The translations under genes and the position numbers were made by a program. Shown one piece after another: positions 47,175 to 61,487 of a DNA stretch of 64,000 nt. The stretch is from positions 34,694,283-34,758,282 of the forward strand of contig OU612066.1 in assembly GCA_914767715.1 (NCBI GenBank), given 5' to 3'. The notes beneath the pieces are model-generated. The model was not told where the DNA came from. It worked only from the letters and a program-made list of their open reading frames with translations, and made no database searches. The stretch comes from Membranipora membranacea (taxonomy: Eukaryota > Bryozoa > Gymnolaemata > Cheilostomatida > Membraniporidae). The stretch's first letter is position 1. Each line of letters opens with the position of its first letter.

Positions 47175-48650
47175 AAATTGAAATAGATTCTGCGTAGCTT
47201 AAAATGTTGAGACTTCAGATATCCCCATCAATAATGCTCACATTACCCAAGCACCCGTTCCTAACCAACCATGCAGCTCCGACAATTAAACTAACATCAT
47301 ATGATTACATGATGTAAAAACTTTTATATCTAACTTGATGCATGTGTTTTTATGTGTGTTATCCATATACCTTTCATCATACAAGTCCATCATCAGCTTA
47401 GTGGTGTGTATTATCTATTTCTTTTTATTTATTTATTTCTCAACGTCATATTATTCTCATTCTCTTTTTATCAATTTTGTTGTACCAGTGGTTAAATGTC
47501 ATCTAAAGAATTTCCATGCTTCCAATGTTCCAATGTTACAAAATGGGGTCATTTGAATATCATCTTGAATTGTCTGTCTATTTCTGTATATATCTGCTTA
47601 TCTATATATCTGTCTTTAGGTGTTTATATCTGCCTATATTTTTCTTTATTTCTCTATATATGTCTATCTGTCTATCTGTCTATGCCTATTTCTATCTTTC
47701 TATATTTATCTACATATTTCTTGTCAGGACATTTCCTTTCTATATATTTCTGTCAGGATATAAACTAGTAATATCATATCGCATAAATATATTCTGATTT
47801 TTGATGATGTCTCATCTAGTAGCGATATTCTAATGAAATCCACCAAAGATGGAACCACTATTCCCTTCTTTTTCCTTCCGCATGAGGAAGTATAGATACA
47901 GGACAAAACCTGCCATTATTTGAACTAAATATAAATGAATTAACCACAATTAATTGTAAAATTTTGAGTATTCCTTTGAGGCGATTTGTGAAGAAAACTA
48001 CTCTAAATTTCTTATTACACAGCTTTTAGTTCTTTAAAAAAGGCTTGATTATAAAGACATCAAATTAATGTTTAAAACTATGATGATTTATATTTTGATA
48101 TAAGTGTGTCGGTACGGCTTCCCAAATAAATGAACGATAGTATCTATTTACTGGATTGTGCTAAATTACTGCTGTGAACTGTTTATTACTTTTCACAGTG
48201 CAGTACTGACTCATCTTATAGCTTAGCAATTAGGATAAGGTTAGTTTGTGCAGTCACGTCAGGGTAACAGGAGTAGAATACTGATGCACAAAAGAATCTG
48301 TTTTCTTTATCTCAAACATGCATCGGCTCTTTCTTCGGACATTTCTGTTTCTTCAAGGTATGTTACAATAACATCTGCTTTGCTGGAACAATGCAATGCA
48401 TTGATACTCGTTTGATGCATTCCATTGCTGCGCCAGTCTTAATCATCGTCGTCATGTGATTTGTTATTGCGTTACATACCACCTGTGTTTGCTGCTGGAA
48501 ATATCTACTCCTTATTATTTTATACAACTACCATCACAGGAGGTGGAGTCGGCACTCAAGGCTCTGGGACTCACACTGCGTATAGCATTAAAGCTGAAAT
48601 GACAGATTTTTTTGTACCAGTGAATGCTAGGGCTGTGCAAGATTAAAGAA
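47175..48650. repeat. 3' flank of C2, duplicated at 15,337-16,640
   Basis: Collinear with the flank of the chimeric TPR copy, with an extra stretch at about 47,765-47,940. It contains a TCTATATCTG-type tract at 47,571-47,760. No gene is supported; the short frame at 48,461-48,646 has no other support. Confidence 0.7.
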
Positions 48651-48937
48651 AATTGATCTTTATCTTGACGCATTCAGTAAGTCTGCAAATTACTCTTACT
48701 TTTAATCTTTTGTTATAGATGAGGACTTGAGGAGATGAACTCTCCTCACAATATTCCTTCTCATTATAGTGAAAACTGGTCTCCGATTGTTTTAGAAAAC
48801 AAGAACTATAGGCATGATGCATGATAATGCGTATCTTATCAACCAAAACCTCTAACAGATCTTACGTAGAATTGCAGGCTATCACATCTCAACTAACCAA
48901 TTTCAACTCCATTTACATCAACATCATTTCACATTAA

Positions 48938-49406
48938 GGTACAATGCCTCTATTTATTTCCCCACTGTGTTATATATGAATCATGCTGTCTTGCTAGCTT
49001 CAAAAGCCTGCTTCAAAACGTGATACTCACCATGAATTACCACTCAAAATGTAGCTCAAAACCTGTATATTGATATATATCACTTCTGTCAAATCCTACG
49101 CATTGCTCACTTTTTTACAGGCCTGGAAAGAGCACCAATCGAAATTTCCCCCATTTTTACTGCACATCTCCATTGCCAACATGGACACCATCGAAGGCTA
49201 TAAATGCATTATGCTTTAGATTTTATATCATATTATTTTTCGAATTTCAATTCTTTACACATTTGAAAATATTTTCCATAGTATTCTTCAACTCACCAAT
49301 GCAATAGCTCGGCTTTTCCAGCTTGTTTCTGGTCAAATTTGTAATTTATTTTTCTTCGAGCAGTGGTTCGACAGGCCCATCATTGGTCATATAGGGGTGT
49401 TGTACC
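48938..49406. mobile_element. 469-bp Harbinger-like MITE with TAA target duplication
   Basis: Terminal inverted repeats GGTACAATGCCTCTAT and, at the other end, the complement of GGTACAACACCCCTAT. The flanking TAA is duplicated (48,935-48,937 and 49,407-49,409); unit A has the empty site with a single TAA at 279-281. A 3-bp TAA/TTA duplication and GG-starting ends are typical of PIF/Harbinger MITEs. No coding capacity. Confidence 0.87.
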
Positions 49407-52400
49407 TAATAGTGTTTCCATGAGATCGAGCAGAACAAATTTCAGCGCTGTTCAAGCCATTGGAATGCCTCCCTGTTCGCTTTGCGCTTGAAGATTCAGC
49501 ATGAGGTTACCATCAAAGCTTCAGATTGTGAGACCAAGGTTAAAGTCCCGTCGGCAGCAGTTCTAACAGAGATTTGCAGGCAATTGTGTTTAACTCCATT
49601 CATTTACAATGGCATATTTTAAAGTGACAGTCCTACTAGGCCATGTTTTGTATGGTTTTATTGATCTCAGTCTGAAAAGTCAGTAGGGCATATGAAATAA
49701 AACAGCCTGTGAACTTGGGATCATAGCGATGAGCGTGAAAAAAAACCATTTGCTATTTTCCACTATTTTCATTTTTATTATTTTAGTTTGCCCTATGAAC
49801 TCACAATATTTGATTTACTGGGGTAATAAATCCACTTTTTTAATAGGACTGACCCTTTAATAATAATCCAACTTTGAAACTATGCAATGTTATTTATTAA
49901 GTCTAATCTTGTTGATTAATTTCCACTTTAAATAGTAATAGTATATCAATTTCAAATCAAAGTCAATAAAAAATATAATCTTAGTACTGTAAAAAATACA
50001 TAAACTATAAATGTACGATCAATGTATGAGAAGGTTATGAGAATTGAGCATAAAAGACATAGTCGCATCAAATATGAATTATATAATCTAATATTAAAAA
50101 TATAAAAAAAGATGCTAGTTAGTTTTTTTCATTTAATAACTGAAATTTTATAGGTAGCCTTGTCATACAGCTAGTTTGTTTTATAACAGTGTGACAAGGT
50201 GTTATAAAACATTATGTGCCTATCAATGTAGATCATCACTAAGGTTTCACTATAAAGCACTCATCTCGCTGCCTTTATTTGCTGCCGTCTCAGAGTTAAT
50301 CATACCAGACTCAGCATCATATTCCTCCTTCTTCTGAGAAGGATCCATTTTATAGTTTTTGCCTTGTTCTGGAAGTCTGTGATGTAGAAAGTTTGGACAG
50401 AATGGAATGTAGCTCGTCCATTGTGCGCTGCGAGAATAAAAATCACATGTATTAAATCCTAACTAACAGTATAGATATATTATCTGGAACCGGTCTAAAC
50501 ATGTCTATAGCAAGAAGTTGAGCTGCCGGTGACCTAAACAAGACGATTCTCAAACTATGCAGGTAAAGATCATCCAAATCTTAGGAGACACAGAGGCTCA
50601 CTCGCTAGATTATACCTAAATTATTATTTCTAGTCATTATCCTTATCCGTGTTTGGCACACGGAATGACGCAATAATTGGGACGAGAGGTCTTAGTTGTG
50701 TAGTGGAATTATAGAACATTCTTATAGACATAATCATTTCCAAACGTCATGTCATAACATTCAAATTTCTTCCTGCATTCCTCCGAGCTATCTCCAGATC
50801 CAACTTGATTTGTCCAAGCCAATAAGCCTCGCTCCTTCTTTGTACCTGAATAACAGAAAATATAATCAATTTTTTTATAAAGTACCTTGTTGTTACGATA
50901 ATATGATACTGTTGGTTTAGGACACTGTTTTCCTCTCAGCAGTGTATAAGACATTAAATAAAAATGTAATTCCAGTTCATGACTTGCGTTCTGATAAATA
51001 GATGGCAAGATTATAATACCTCCAAAACATGAGGATAGGCGTAGAACTGCCAGCCCTCTGATTGTAACTATATGTGCTGAAATCAAACCTGGAATAGTGT
51101 TGTCTAAAAGGAATGCCACAGTGCCACCAATAAACATACTAGTGCTGAGCAGTACTTTAATAATATCATCAACCACCAGAGAACCTGTTCAAAGATAAAT
51201 AAACCTTGGCTTACATCATAAAATCAAAGATCCGTTAAATTATTTACTCATGTATCTATAAGCAATCCAAAAACACATAATTCAGAGTTGTGCACCCTCT
51301 GATAGCTTGCAGCTAATGGCCAAATAAATCGAGTTTGATAAGGTTAAAGTAGGGGGCATTTTCAATATTTGAATTATAATATTTAGATGTTTTTATTATA
51401 TCATTAAAAGAGTTCAATATTTGAACTCTCAGCTTGGAATGAAATCAGGTACCTGTTTTGAGGGAGTCACCGTTCGACGACATCCAGTTTGGTATTGATA
51501 GACCCATCATCAGTACTATAGTATAGCCGTTATGCATGAATATAATCCCAACTTGTCATTACATACTTAGATGAGGAAAGATATTCATGCATTTTGTCAC
51601 AGCTGTCAGATACAAATTAAGTTTGCATGACAAAGGTTTTGCTAATATACCTCCCTGAAGGCCGCATAGCTCTCTTTTTATGGAGTTGATAAAATTCACT
51701 CTTTGATATAACAGACTGATTGGCCCGAGTAGAGGGACATATTGCCCTCACGAGGTAGAGTCATCCTCTCTCTTTGTCAAAGATTTCTCCTCAAGTTTTT
51801 CACATAATCATTAATAACCCCCTCCCCTCACTAATGAGGACAGCAGATAGTTTCACTAATGTGACAAAACTCCCTGATACTAAGCTGTGTTTATATTGTA
51901 TGTAACATGTATGATGTATAATGTATAATGTATGAAACATAAGTAGGCCTACAAATCATGACTTATGTGGTTTGTTGCATTAGTAATCTAGATTTAAAGT
52001 GCATTGCAAGATTTTGTAGAGTGGTAGGATGAAGGTCCAAAGTTTGATGGTTGTGAATGGTTTTTGAGAAGCACTTCCTTAGCGGCTTTTGTTACCACCC
52101 ACTTACCAAACATAACAAAGTATACACCTCCAACAATTGGATCTGGAACAGTCACAAACACAGCACAGAGCTTGTTGAAAAGACTGAGTACCAACATTAT
52201 TTTAGCTCCGGCTTGAATCACTCTTCTACTATCAACCTACAAAAGATGTTTAGCTTATTATCCTGAACAACCATGGCTTTCGAATCTGGCTTGCATGAAG
52301 GCGGAAGTAAACCAAATACATCTGCACACAAAGAAGAGAGCCATATGTACAGGTTACAATTTGTTAATTTACCTGTGTAATACCAAGAGCACCGATATTC

Positions 52401-53539
52401 TCACTATAAGATGTTGTACCATTACCACTTCTCCAAGCTCCAGCTATAATACATCCTATTCCTTCCATACCTATACCTCTGTTGATAGCAGCAGTGGTAG
52501 GGGGTGGAGCCCCAGAGAGCCTGAAAAGTAATATACAGTGTCATATTATTGACCGATGGTGATAGTTCTCATTTATTTGCAATATCATCCAAAGTTTTGA
52601 GGGAACGACTCACACTTTTAACTGGAGGGACAGACATTATGTAGGATGAATACAGATATTAAGGAATCAAATTGACTCAGAATAAATGTTTAAGCTGGTT
52701 GGTTTGAGAAGCATGGCACCAGTTTACCATAATGATAACGTCGACAGTAGTCGAGCCTGATTCTTATCGTGTTAATTATATCGAAACTATTGGTAGGGGG
52801 TTATTCCTCCCTCCCCCCAACAACAAAGCTTGTTAAGACAGAGTAATATATGAAGTACATACCTAGCAGCGGCGTAATAATCTCCAACAGACTCAATCAT
52901 AGAAGCTAAAACTCCAGCTAACATTCCGAACACACCAGCTACTGTGACTGTAGGCAAACCCCACTGTCCTGTATCATATGTAATGATTGAAAATGTTATT
53001 GTATCTATATAATTATGATGAATAAATAAGGTTGGGTTGTATCACATCATTATCAAACATGTATTAATGCAGGTACATTATTCCGATCCCACCATATGAG
53101 GCAGAATTTCGGCCCATTATCATGATCAAGCGTCACCAAAGAACACAAAAACACGCATAAGAGTTACAGTATTAAAGAACAAAAATGGGTGCGGGCATAC
53201 CAGGGTAGGGGAATCTGAACCACTTGGCGTTGGTGAGTACTGAGATTCTACTGTCTGTTCTTGCTTTGTAGTATATATGTGTCTTGTCATTGGGAAATAC
53301 ATCAGTGTATGTGAAAATAACGCTCACAAATATGCAACAAATATAGCCAGGATCACCTGAAATATAAAAAAAATACATATTATTACAAAGTTCCATTCAA
53401 ATTATTTAATCGGTACTCTGAGCAAGATATAGCAAGGTAATTCCGACTTCCTGCTATTCAAAACACAATTTTTTTACCAGGGCACAAAATATGTCAACTC
53501 AGTACTAGCACGTTCATTTTTTGATCGATGATGCTGCTA

Positions 53540-54176
53540 CGGGTTCTGGAAAACGCGGAAAGGCGGTAAATCAATTTCATCGCGGAATAGCGTTTTCGAA
53601 AACGCGGAAAATCGTTTGTCACCTTGAATTTCATAATGATGCTAAAAAAATTCCTGGAAAGACATTGAGACATCACCACTGTATCATATGAGTGTTTTTG
53701 GTAAAAATCAAGTGATAAATATATTTTTTTGGAAAATGCGGAAAATAATTTTTTCCTTAAAAATTGATCTCAACGCATAAAAAATGAACTGTAACCCATT
53801 AAGAATTATCCCCATCTTTTAAAGGCCTAAATTTCAGGTTTTTCATTTTTGGAAAACGCGGAAAATCATTTTCCGCATTTTCCAAAAATGAAAGAACCTG
53901 AAATTCAGGCCGTTAATAGATGGGGATGATATCTTAATGGGTTACAGTTCATTTTCTATGCATTGAGATCATTTTTTGAGTAAAAAAAAATTTTCCGCAT
54001 TTTCCAAAAAAATTATTTTTATCACTTGATTTTTACCAAAAACACACATATGATACAGTGGTGACGTCTCAATGTCTTTCCAGGAGTTTGTTTTAGCATC
54101 ATCATGAAATTCAAAATGAAAAACGATTTTCTGCGATGAAACTGATTTTCCGCCTTTACGCGTTTTCCAGAACCCA
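53540..54176. mobile_element. 637-bp hairpin transposon, copy B
   Basis: Same insertion as 5628-6261, with the same ATGCTGCTA duplication (53,531-53,539 and 54,177-54,185). Arms have small compensating and non-compensating changes relative to copy A; for example the left arm keeps the AGGCGG that mirrors CCGCCTTTACGCG better than copy A does. Confidence 0.9.
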
Positions 54177-56172
54177 ATGCTGCTAGGCGGAAGCTTGATC
54201 CAAAAAGGAACTCAGAATCGACGTGTTCCAGCTGCCATCTCTTTCCCCCGTACAGGCCTCGCTCTCCCACAGGCCACAGAGAACCAATGTTCATGAAAAT
54301 TTGCAATTAGTATTTTTCTGATAGAAATAACTGCATATACTTCGCCTAATCTGCAGTTTGGGTGGTGCAAGAGAAGAGAATAGATTCAGATATATCAAGA
54401 GTTCACTTCGAATTTTCAATAAATCGTAGCAGGTAGGGAAAGGCCCACATAAAACCTCAGCTACATCCTCTTAATGAAACAACACTTACTACTATTGTCA
54501 ACCCAGGTTTTGACCTACACCCTTGAATTTGCTATTACATAACATATCAGAAGAACAAAAGATGTAGGCTGAAAATCAAAACCATGATTTCAAGTGCAAA
54601 ACACCAGTGATGATTGATTGATAATCCAAAAGGCAGTGATAGCACACATAATAGTGATCTTTATTACGTTACAGTACATTCACAAGATCACAAGGATTAA
54701 TCACTCCATACCAGCATCAAAATATTGCAATGACAATAGAATTCAGGATACTGGTGGTCTGGAGTGGTTGAGCAACAAATGATTGAAAAGCAGGTTATCA
54801 TAGGAGTTTGCAATGTGGTATGAAACTGAAATCACTGCTGGTAAGTGGAAATTCCTCAAGTAATGAGTATGGTTTTGCAAAAAGTAAAAGAGGATGCCGA
54901 ATTAATGGGTGTTTAAATTTTCGGTAATTTCCTATCCTTAAAAACCTAAAAACAGTCAGAAGCAAGTATAAAATCATAAATAAAACCATATGAAAATGCC
55001 ATCATAGTAAAGCTACTGTTTCAATCACCCTGTGGCATGGAAATTTGTGAAGATCTGACTTTTTGAGGTGACTTTGTTTGTAGACCTTACACGCGCAAGT
55101 TCTTGTTTGCGTTAAGTGCCTTTTAGTCCACAATGTAGGAATTTTATATCTTCGCAATAATATGTATAAGTAAAGCAAAAGAAATCTGTGATAGGATCCT
55201 CATAAACACACCTAGCGGGAAAGAACCAATTCACTGCATATTTATAGTCAACAAAATTACCCCAACAAAGCTTCCCAGCCACGGATAGCTATAGAATCGA
55301 TTAATGCAACTGTTCTTGGCTATTCATTTGACTATGGGATGCCATTTATTCACATTATGATGTAAAGTACAACGTTATAATTTCGATAAACTAGAAAGAG
55401 CTATTTCAGAACCACCTCATACCCCCTCAAGTCAATTTGCTAAATAAGTTTTATTTCTAGTCACTCGTAACATAACTTTACAGAGAAGGCCGGCAGAGTA
55501 TTAGTTAAAAAAAATCCATTGATATCTATAAGTACGTAAGAAAGTAAGTAAGTGAGTGGACTTACAGGGAATAATCTGAACAGTGGGTACCCATTAGCCA
55601 TTGAACAGCTTCTAGATTCTCTTGAGAAACAGGGAATTTTAACTTTGCTCATGTACTGTGAGAAAATAGCCATCAGTGCTATCGTTCTACAAATATAGTC
55701 AGAAATACGTAAGCAAGAAATAAAGAGGATTGGGCCAACATGATTGTCCATCGATAGATGTATTAACGCTAAAAGCAACAAGGATCGGTTTTGTTTGTCT
55801 ACACTAGACTGGAACCAAATGCTAGCTCAAGCGCTGAATTCAGCTCAATCAGCAGCAAGTTCAAAGCAGTGCTCACAACAATGTTCAGCAAATGATTCTA
55901 GTAGAGAGTTGGTTTGTTTTCTAGTCAGTATGTGGTAATTGTTAGGTATAGAAGGCAGTAAGTGAGGGTGGCTTCAAAATGAGTATGTTACATATGATCC
56001 TGGACAAATTTACCGTACTTAGTTAGAGTACCACTAACACTCAGTCAGGGCTGGGCAGGCTTTAGTGATATCACACTTATTCTGCCAACAGGTAAATGTG
56101 AGGAATCTTCCTTGAAGAGGATGGCTATGGGTGATGAAAACCGAAATTTCTGCAGATGATACATGTGAACTC

Positions 56173-56762
56173 ACAGGAGAGGTAAACACCCGAGGGTGCT
56201 GGGGGCTGGAACAATCAACAATGAAAGCTCCCCCAGTGGGGCTCGAACCCACAACTCCTGCTGCACTAATCGCCTGGCAGTGAATAGCAAGCGCGCTAAC
56301 CGATTGCGCCATCTCACCATCCCCAAAAAAGAATGGGTCGATGGCGCTAATTAGATAGCCCGCTATTCACTACTCGGAGTTGTGTTTTCTCATCCCACAG
56401 CACATACCAATCCACCATGGCCACCCTATGAAACACAGCGTACGTGTTAGGGTTATTGGCCTTACATAGCCCATTGCTGGGACCCATTGTAGTAGGCTTA
56501 GCTGTCTTTCCAGCTTGTCAGCATGTCTTTCCATGCTGTCACATGTCTTTCCATGAGTCAGTCAGTAGACAAGTACACAGGAGAGGTATACACATGAGGG
56601 TGCTGGGGGCTGGAACAATCAACAATGAAAGCTCCCCCAGTGGGGCTCGAACCCACAACTCCTGCAGCACTAATCGCCTGGCAGTGAATAGCAAGCGCGC
56701 TAACCGATTGCGCCATCTCACCATCCCCAAAAAAGAATGGGTCGATGGCGCTAATTAGATAG
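56173..56762 (-). repeat. Tandem tRNA-SINE array, copy B, 1.5 units
   Basis: Unit starts at 56,173 and 56,578 (405 bp apart). Same A box, B box and T-arm as in unit A. One unit fewer than unit A, so the array has expanded or contracted since the duplication. It ends at the same base against the SLC23 exon (GATAG then CAATACCCC). Confidence 0.85.
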
Positions 56763-57923
56763 CAATACCCCACTGACGTGAGGCTGTACCAGATGCTGCT
56801 CCAAATAGACTGAGACCAACAAGGGCAATGGTAGGGGTGATCACCAATGGCCCGATAAATCTCAGGAATAGACCAAGGATACCAGTGAATCCAATCACAA
56901 CTTGGAAGATTGCCGACACCATAATCGCTCCTTGCAACTGAAATATCAAAGGTAAAATAAATCAAAATAAACGTCAAAGTAAATCAATAAAGATTAATGG
57001 TAACCGAATTGAATCAATAAAGCATTGTAAATCACTGTAGATTTGTCATATCTAGGGCAGATTTTCAGCCTCTTTTAGGTTCCTACCTCTCGCCGGGGGG
57101 GGGGGGGCGCAGACTAGCTCCTACCATAAGCTAGATCAAGTATGATCCAATTTTCCTGCATGGAGGGTTTGAGCCGCATCAAAAAGGATAATAAACTTTC
57201 ATCCTATTTGTTGGAGTTGTCCTACGCTTTGTGGATAGTTTGTGGATACTTATACCGGTATCCGGACATTTTCCCAATGTCATTTTCCCACCAAGCCATT
57301 TTCCCACCTTTCTTTATCCCACCATGCCATTTTCCCACCAAGCCATATTCCCACCGAGCCATTTTCCCACCACGACATTTTCCCACATATCCGTTTTCCC
57401 ACTAGGCCGATTTCTCACTGATCCATTTTCTCAACGGGATGTTTTCCCACCAACCTGTTTTCCCACTATGATGTTTTCTCACCAAGCTGTTTACCCACCT
57501 GGACGTTTTCTCACTAATCCATTTTTCCACCTGGACGTTTTCCCACCAATCCATTTTTCCACCCGGACGTTTTCCCACTTGCCATTTTCCCACTATGTTT
57601 TTTTTTCAAATGAACACTGCTAGCTTATTTTTAATTTTTGTTTTCTTTTCCTCCTACTCTTTTTCAGGCATTAAAAAAGTTAATTGAAAGTAGTGTTACA
57701 GTCTCATCATGAAAGTGTTGTCATTCCTTTTTTGTTCTAGAATCCTAAAGTCTATGACCGTTGGTGTTAAAAATGCTGATCGGGGTAATGCAAATGACTT
57801 GAACAGTTTTTTCATGACTTTTCACAATTTTGCTATTGTACGACTCCTTGTGATGATGCATAGTTGTGTTCACCTAAGGAACTGTTGTGAGATTTATAGG
57901 GGCTTGTGTTTGTAAATAGAAGA

Positions 57924-59112
57924 TGCACACAAAATCTTGGAATGAACATCGGCTGGAACAAACATCGACGGGATCAAACTAACTGGAATGAACGTAGTCT
58001 GGTTTGAAAGTAAAAAATCCTGGTATGAATGTAGAAAGTGCTGGATTGAACGCCGACTACATTAGTCGGTATAAAGAGTCAACAGGAGAGCAACTCACAA
58101 AAATAATTGTGTTATAAAAGACCAGCATTCATCTTATGAACAATAACTATAACAATGCTTGTCACAATCAAGGTTTTGGTTTAAATTTATAATTTGTAAT
58201 TTGGCTAAGGCAAATCAATATTGCCATGCCAAGCCACATGCGCTGCACAATTGGTACTATTTATATTTATTTATTATGTTTGGTACCGGTAACGGTAGCC
58301 GGTCTTGACAAGGTAAGTTCGTTGGGGAAGGGTGAGAAGTTTCCCTCCTCCCTGCTGTAGCTCTTTTCTAATTTTGTGGTAGCGTCTTAAAATGAGTAGG
58401 GGTGTAGACTCTGTTGTGTACATTTTAAGACAAAGGACTTTGTAACACCCGATTAGAAACCTCTGACAGTGATGAGACTTGGCAGTCGGCAAAAAATTAT
58501 AGCAGTTGATATGACGTCATCGATTGGATTGCAACATGATGTTGGTATATGTCCATACATTGTACATAGGTGATGGATAAAAGCGCATCTTCATGTTTCA
58601 CAGACATAACAAATGTGATTACCGTACCACATTAGCTATTTCGTTAAATTGCTACTGGTGGACAGCGTGCAGGGAAAACAATGTGCACTGTCACAATTAC
58701 AATGCAAAAAATGTATGTTCACAGATAACAGTGAACTAAGATGTAAGCGACTTCGATTTAATAGTTGCACCTGATTTCGTTAATGCTTGACCATTGTTTT
58801 GCTGATGAAATGTACAAAGGGTCACTGTTTCTCTTTCAGTATCAGTATTTCATTACCATTTCAGTTTTTGCACTTAATTCCTGCTTGATTCCATCTAGCC
58901 ATGAGACATTTAGTAACCATCATCATAAACAGATGTGTGTGCCTTTGTGAATGATCATCATTAATTTACACAATTATTTTGGGGAGTTGCTCTTGCGTTG
59001 ATTCTATATACTAATGTTTTGACTTTCATACCGGTCTAAGTTCATTCCAGCTAATCTCGATCACGTCGCCGTTCAATCCAGCTGACGCTCATTCCAATCT
59101 CCTGCACACACC
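57924..59112. mobile_element. Inner inverted-repeat module of foldback element B
   Basis: Matches 10,379-11,554 closely. The left arm includes GGAATGAACATCGG and CTGGATTGAACGCCGAC; the right arm includes GTTCAATCCAGCTGACG and CATTCCAATCTCCTGC. No ORF of note lies in the 0.8-kb spacer. Confidence 0.7.
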
Positions 59113-59721
59113 AGCATATCATATGGTCAAATTCTAGGGTGCATGACCTGATATGCTGATTTGTATTTTTAATAAGAATTTGATCTCAAATAAGTATTTT
59201 TGTTTCAACGATTCTTGTTGGGGATTGAATGAAATTGTCAAAATTATTGGTCTTCAATCGAATCGCTTTAGTCTTCTGAAGAGAAAACTAAATACTATTC
59301 TGCATTTAATCGATATTACGTCACCAATAAGGAGTGAGTACGAGCGGAGAGCACGGGAAGACCCATAGCTAAATCCTCCAGTAAACCTGGCGAAGTGACC
59401 ACTTTGCACATTTAGAACAATTTTAATAGAAATAGATCAAAGCATGGTTTTTTCTGGTACAAAAAGAAGACAACATGCATTAATTATCCCTCTAAAATCT
59501 TATGTTTATGTCATGGCAAGTTTTGCAGGCTTCTGATTTGTTAAAACTAAGTTATCGCACCAAAACTGGATGGTGTGACATTACTCCCAAATTTTTCAAC
59601 TGCATCATGACGTTCAATTTCAGTTATTGTCTTATTATCTCCTAATGCGATAGAGAAGCTAGCATAATTCTCATAAATTCAGTTGATATTTATTGATAGG
59701 GGAAGTCCTATTTCTATATTG

Positions 59722-61487
59722 CGCTGCCCTAGAATGCAAATGTCCTAAATGATGAAAATTTCAAAATTCATATTTGTGAAGTTTTGGTGAAATTGGAGCT
59801 AGTTTAACAGTTTGGTCTTTGTTTGAGTTAATTTGCTTAAATAGTTTAGCTTTTATCAACGTGTAAAGATCCTATCTCATCACCCTTCTCAATTAAAATT
59901 GAGAATGCAAACATCCTAAATGATTATCCAATCACTCTAAGCCTTATGTAAACAATGATCCAATGAAAAAGGTTGTGAGAAGCCATTGAGCACAAATTTT
60001 AAAGTAGATTTGAAAAAGAAAATGGCCTGGCTGTGAGGTTGGGTGTAAATTTCCTTCCCATGATGTACAAAAATTAGCTATTTTTTATTCTTTTTGGAAT
60101 AGAAGACCATATTTGTAACCTCTGCAGCTCACAAACAGATATTATTCAAATGAATGTCTAAAAATCATTCAGTAATTATTGCAAAATGGTGACCGTGAAC
60201 TGATCAGACTGTGTAATCATAAAAGCTGCCAGAGTGTCAAGTTTAGCTAGTTCCGGAATCATACAAAGAGTTCCCCATACTGTGAGTCCAACTCTTTGGG
60301 AAAAGCAACGGTAGGATTTAATAATAAATAATGTATAATGTGTACAAGAAACGGTTAGTGTCTGAAAACCAAAGTGATGAGATTGTGAAAGGATGGAAAT
60401 ACTGTCACTTCATAGGACATCTCACCCAAGTCACTAGACAAAGAATGTTGTGAGTTCCGATGCAGGTCAGCTGCACGCCTATCCCCAACTAATCCTTTAG
60501 ACCAAATTGTGTATAACACCAAAGAGTTAGACACTACCGCCTTGTATAATCACAGTTCTCACATGTGCTGAGCGTTGCAACTTTTAAACTGCAATACTGA
60601 CCATCACACAGCGTATATGGGAGCCCGGTCAAAGCTCAATCACTGATATGGATAACCTGCACAGCGTCACCGAAGGACAGCTGCCAAGGAACTGAAGCTC
60701 ATATAACTCTTTAATGGAAAATCTTTTCCATATTACGAGATCAGAGAGTTTTTTAATTATAAATAATATGGTGATGTACGCCACTACCAGAAATTTAAAC
60801 ACACACCAATCAAACAGCTGCGCTACTTTCAGGATATAATAGATAAGATGTTTCTGGTCTTGAGATGGAACGTAGCCAGCAAATTTTCAAGGTGCATGCT
60901 CAACAACAAAATGGGGCGCGGAAAAGGCCAAAGAAATCGGCTTGACAATTAAATAAGTGTTAGAAAGTAAGTTTAAAATAAAGTTCATCTGTGGGGATGA
61001 TTTAGATGACGTGATCATGAAGGGGATTATTGAATTATTGATTTAAAACGCAATTCCCATTCATGATAGTAATGAATTTTTCTGGAGTGATTGTCAAAAA
61101 ATGATAAGTTGATCATAGTGTATCATTTGATAAATAAATCATCCAATTTACTTCTTTTACACCCCTTTATAAACCTCAAATAAACAAGTCAAAAGTCAAA
61201 TATTCTCATGATTAGGACATTTAGGACATTTGCATTCTCAAAATACCTTGCTTGTTTAAGAACAATCGTCCTAACTGATAACATTGTTTCCTGGTTCTAT
61301 TGTTTGTAAAGGAGTGATAACTTCAAGGACCCATGAAAACAATAGCATTTGGTAGGCAATTACTTTGTACAATCATTGAATCACAATAATTCTGTAAATT
61401 TCTGTGATATACACAGCCATTTTTTAATTGTGCTATATCCGAAAGTTTGCATTGCATCATTTAGGACGTTTGCATTCTAAGCCAGCG
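59722..61487. mobile_element. 1,766-bp inverted-repeat DNA transposon nested in foldback element B
   Basis: Terminal inverted repeats of about 33 bp: CGCTGCCCTAGAATGCAAA at the left, and at the right the complement of CGCTGGCTTAGAATGCAAA. Both continue with a GTCCTAAATGATG block. The block recurs subterminally in both orientations: GAGAATGCAAACATCCTAAA at about 59,902 and GACATTTGCATTCTC at about 61,225. The 4-bp direct repeat ATTG flanks it (59,718-59,721 and 61,488-61,491), and unit A shows the empty site at about 12,163-12,168. No transposase ORF was seen. The superfamily is uncertain; short duplications of 3-4 bp exclude typical hAT and Mutator. Confidence 0.88.

Larger units (their letters stand above)
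50250..56937 (-). pseudogene. SLC23: SLC23-family transporter, copy B (deletion, frameshift, lost donor)
   Basis: Same exon set as copy A: 56,763-56,937, 55,566-55,686, 53,201-53,356, 52,863-52,968, 52,373-52,520, 52,107-52,236, 51,453-51,513 (partial), 51,089-51,184, 50,722-50,845 and 50,250-50,427. Lesions not in A: the 53,201-53,356 exon is one base shorter (CTCACAAAT against CTCACTAAAT), shifting the frame; 107 bp corresponding to A 3494-3600 are deleted, taking 83 bp of exon and its acceptor (the [14 protein letters not shown] segment); and the donor after NDYVY reads GAATG instead of GTATG. Sites broken in A are better here: GAKIM without a stop, and [12 protein letters not shown] with the conserved Asp. 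The first-exon donor is lost to the SINE array as in A. No N-terminal exons were found. Non-functional as it stands. Confidence 0.9.
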
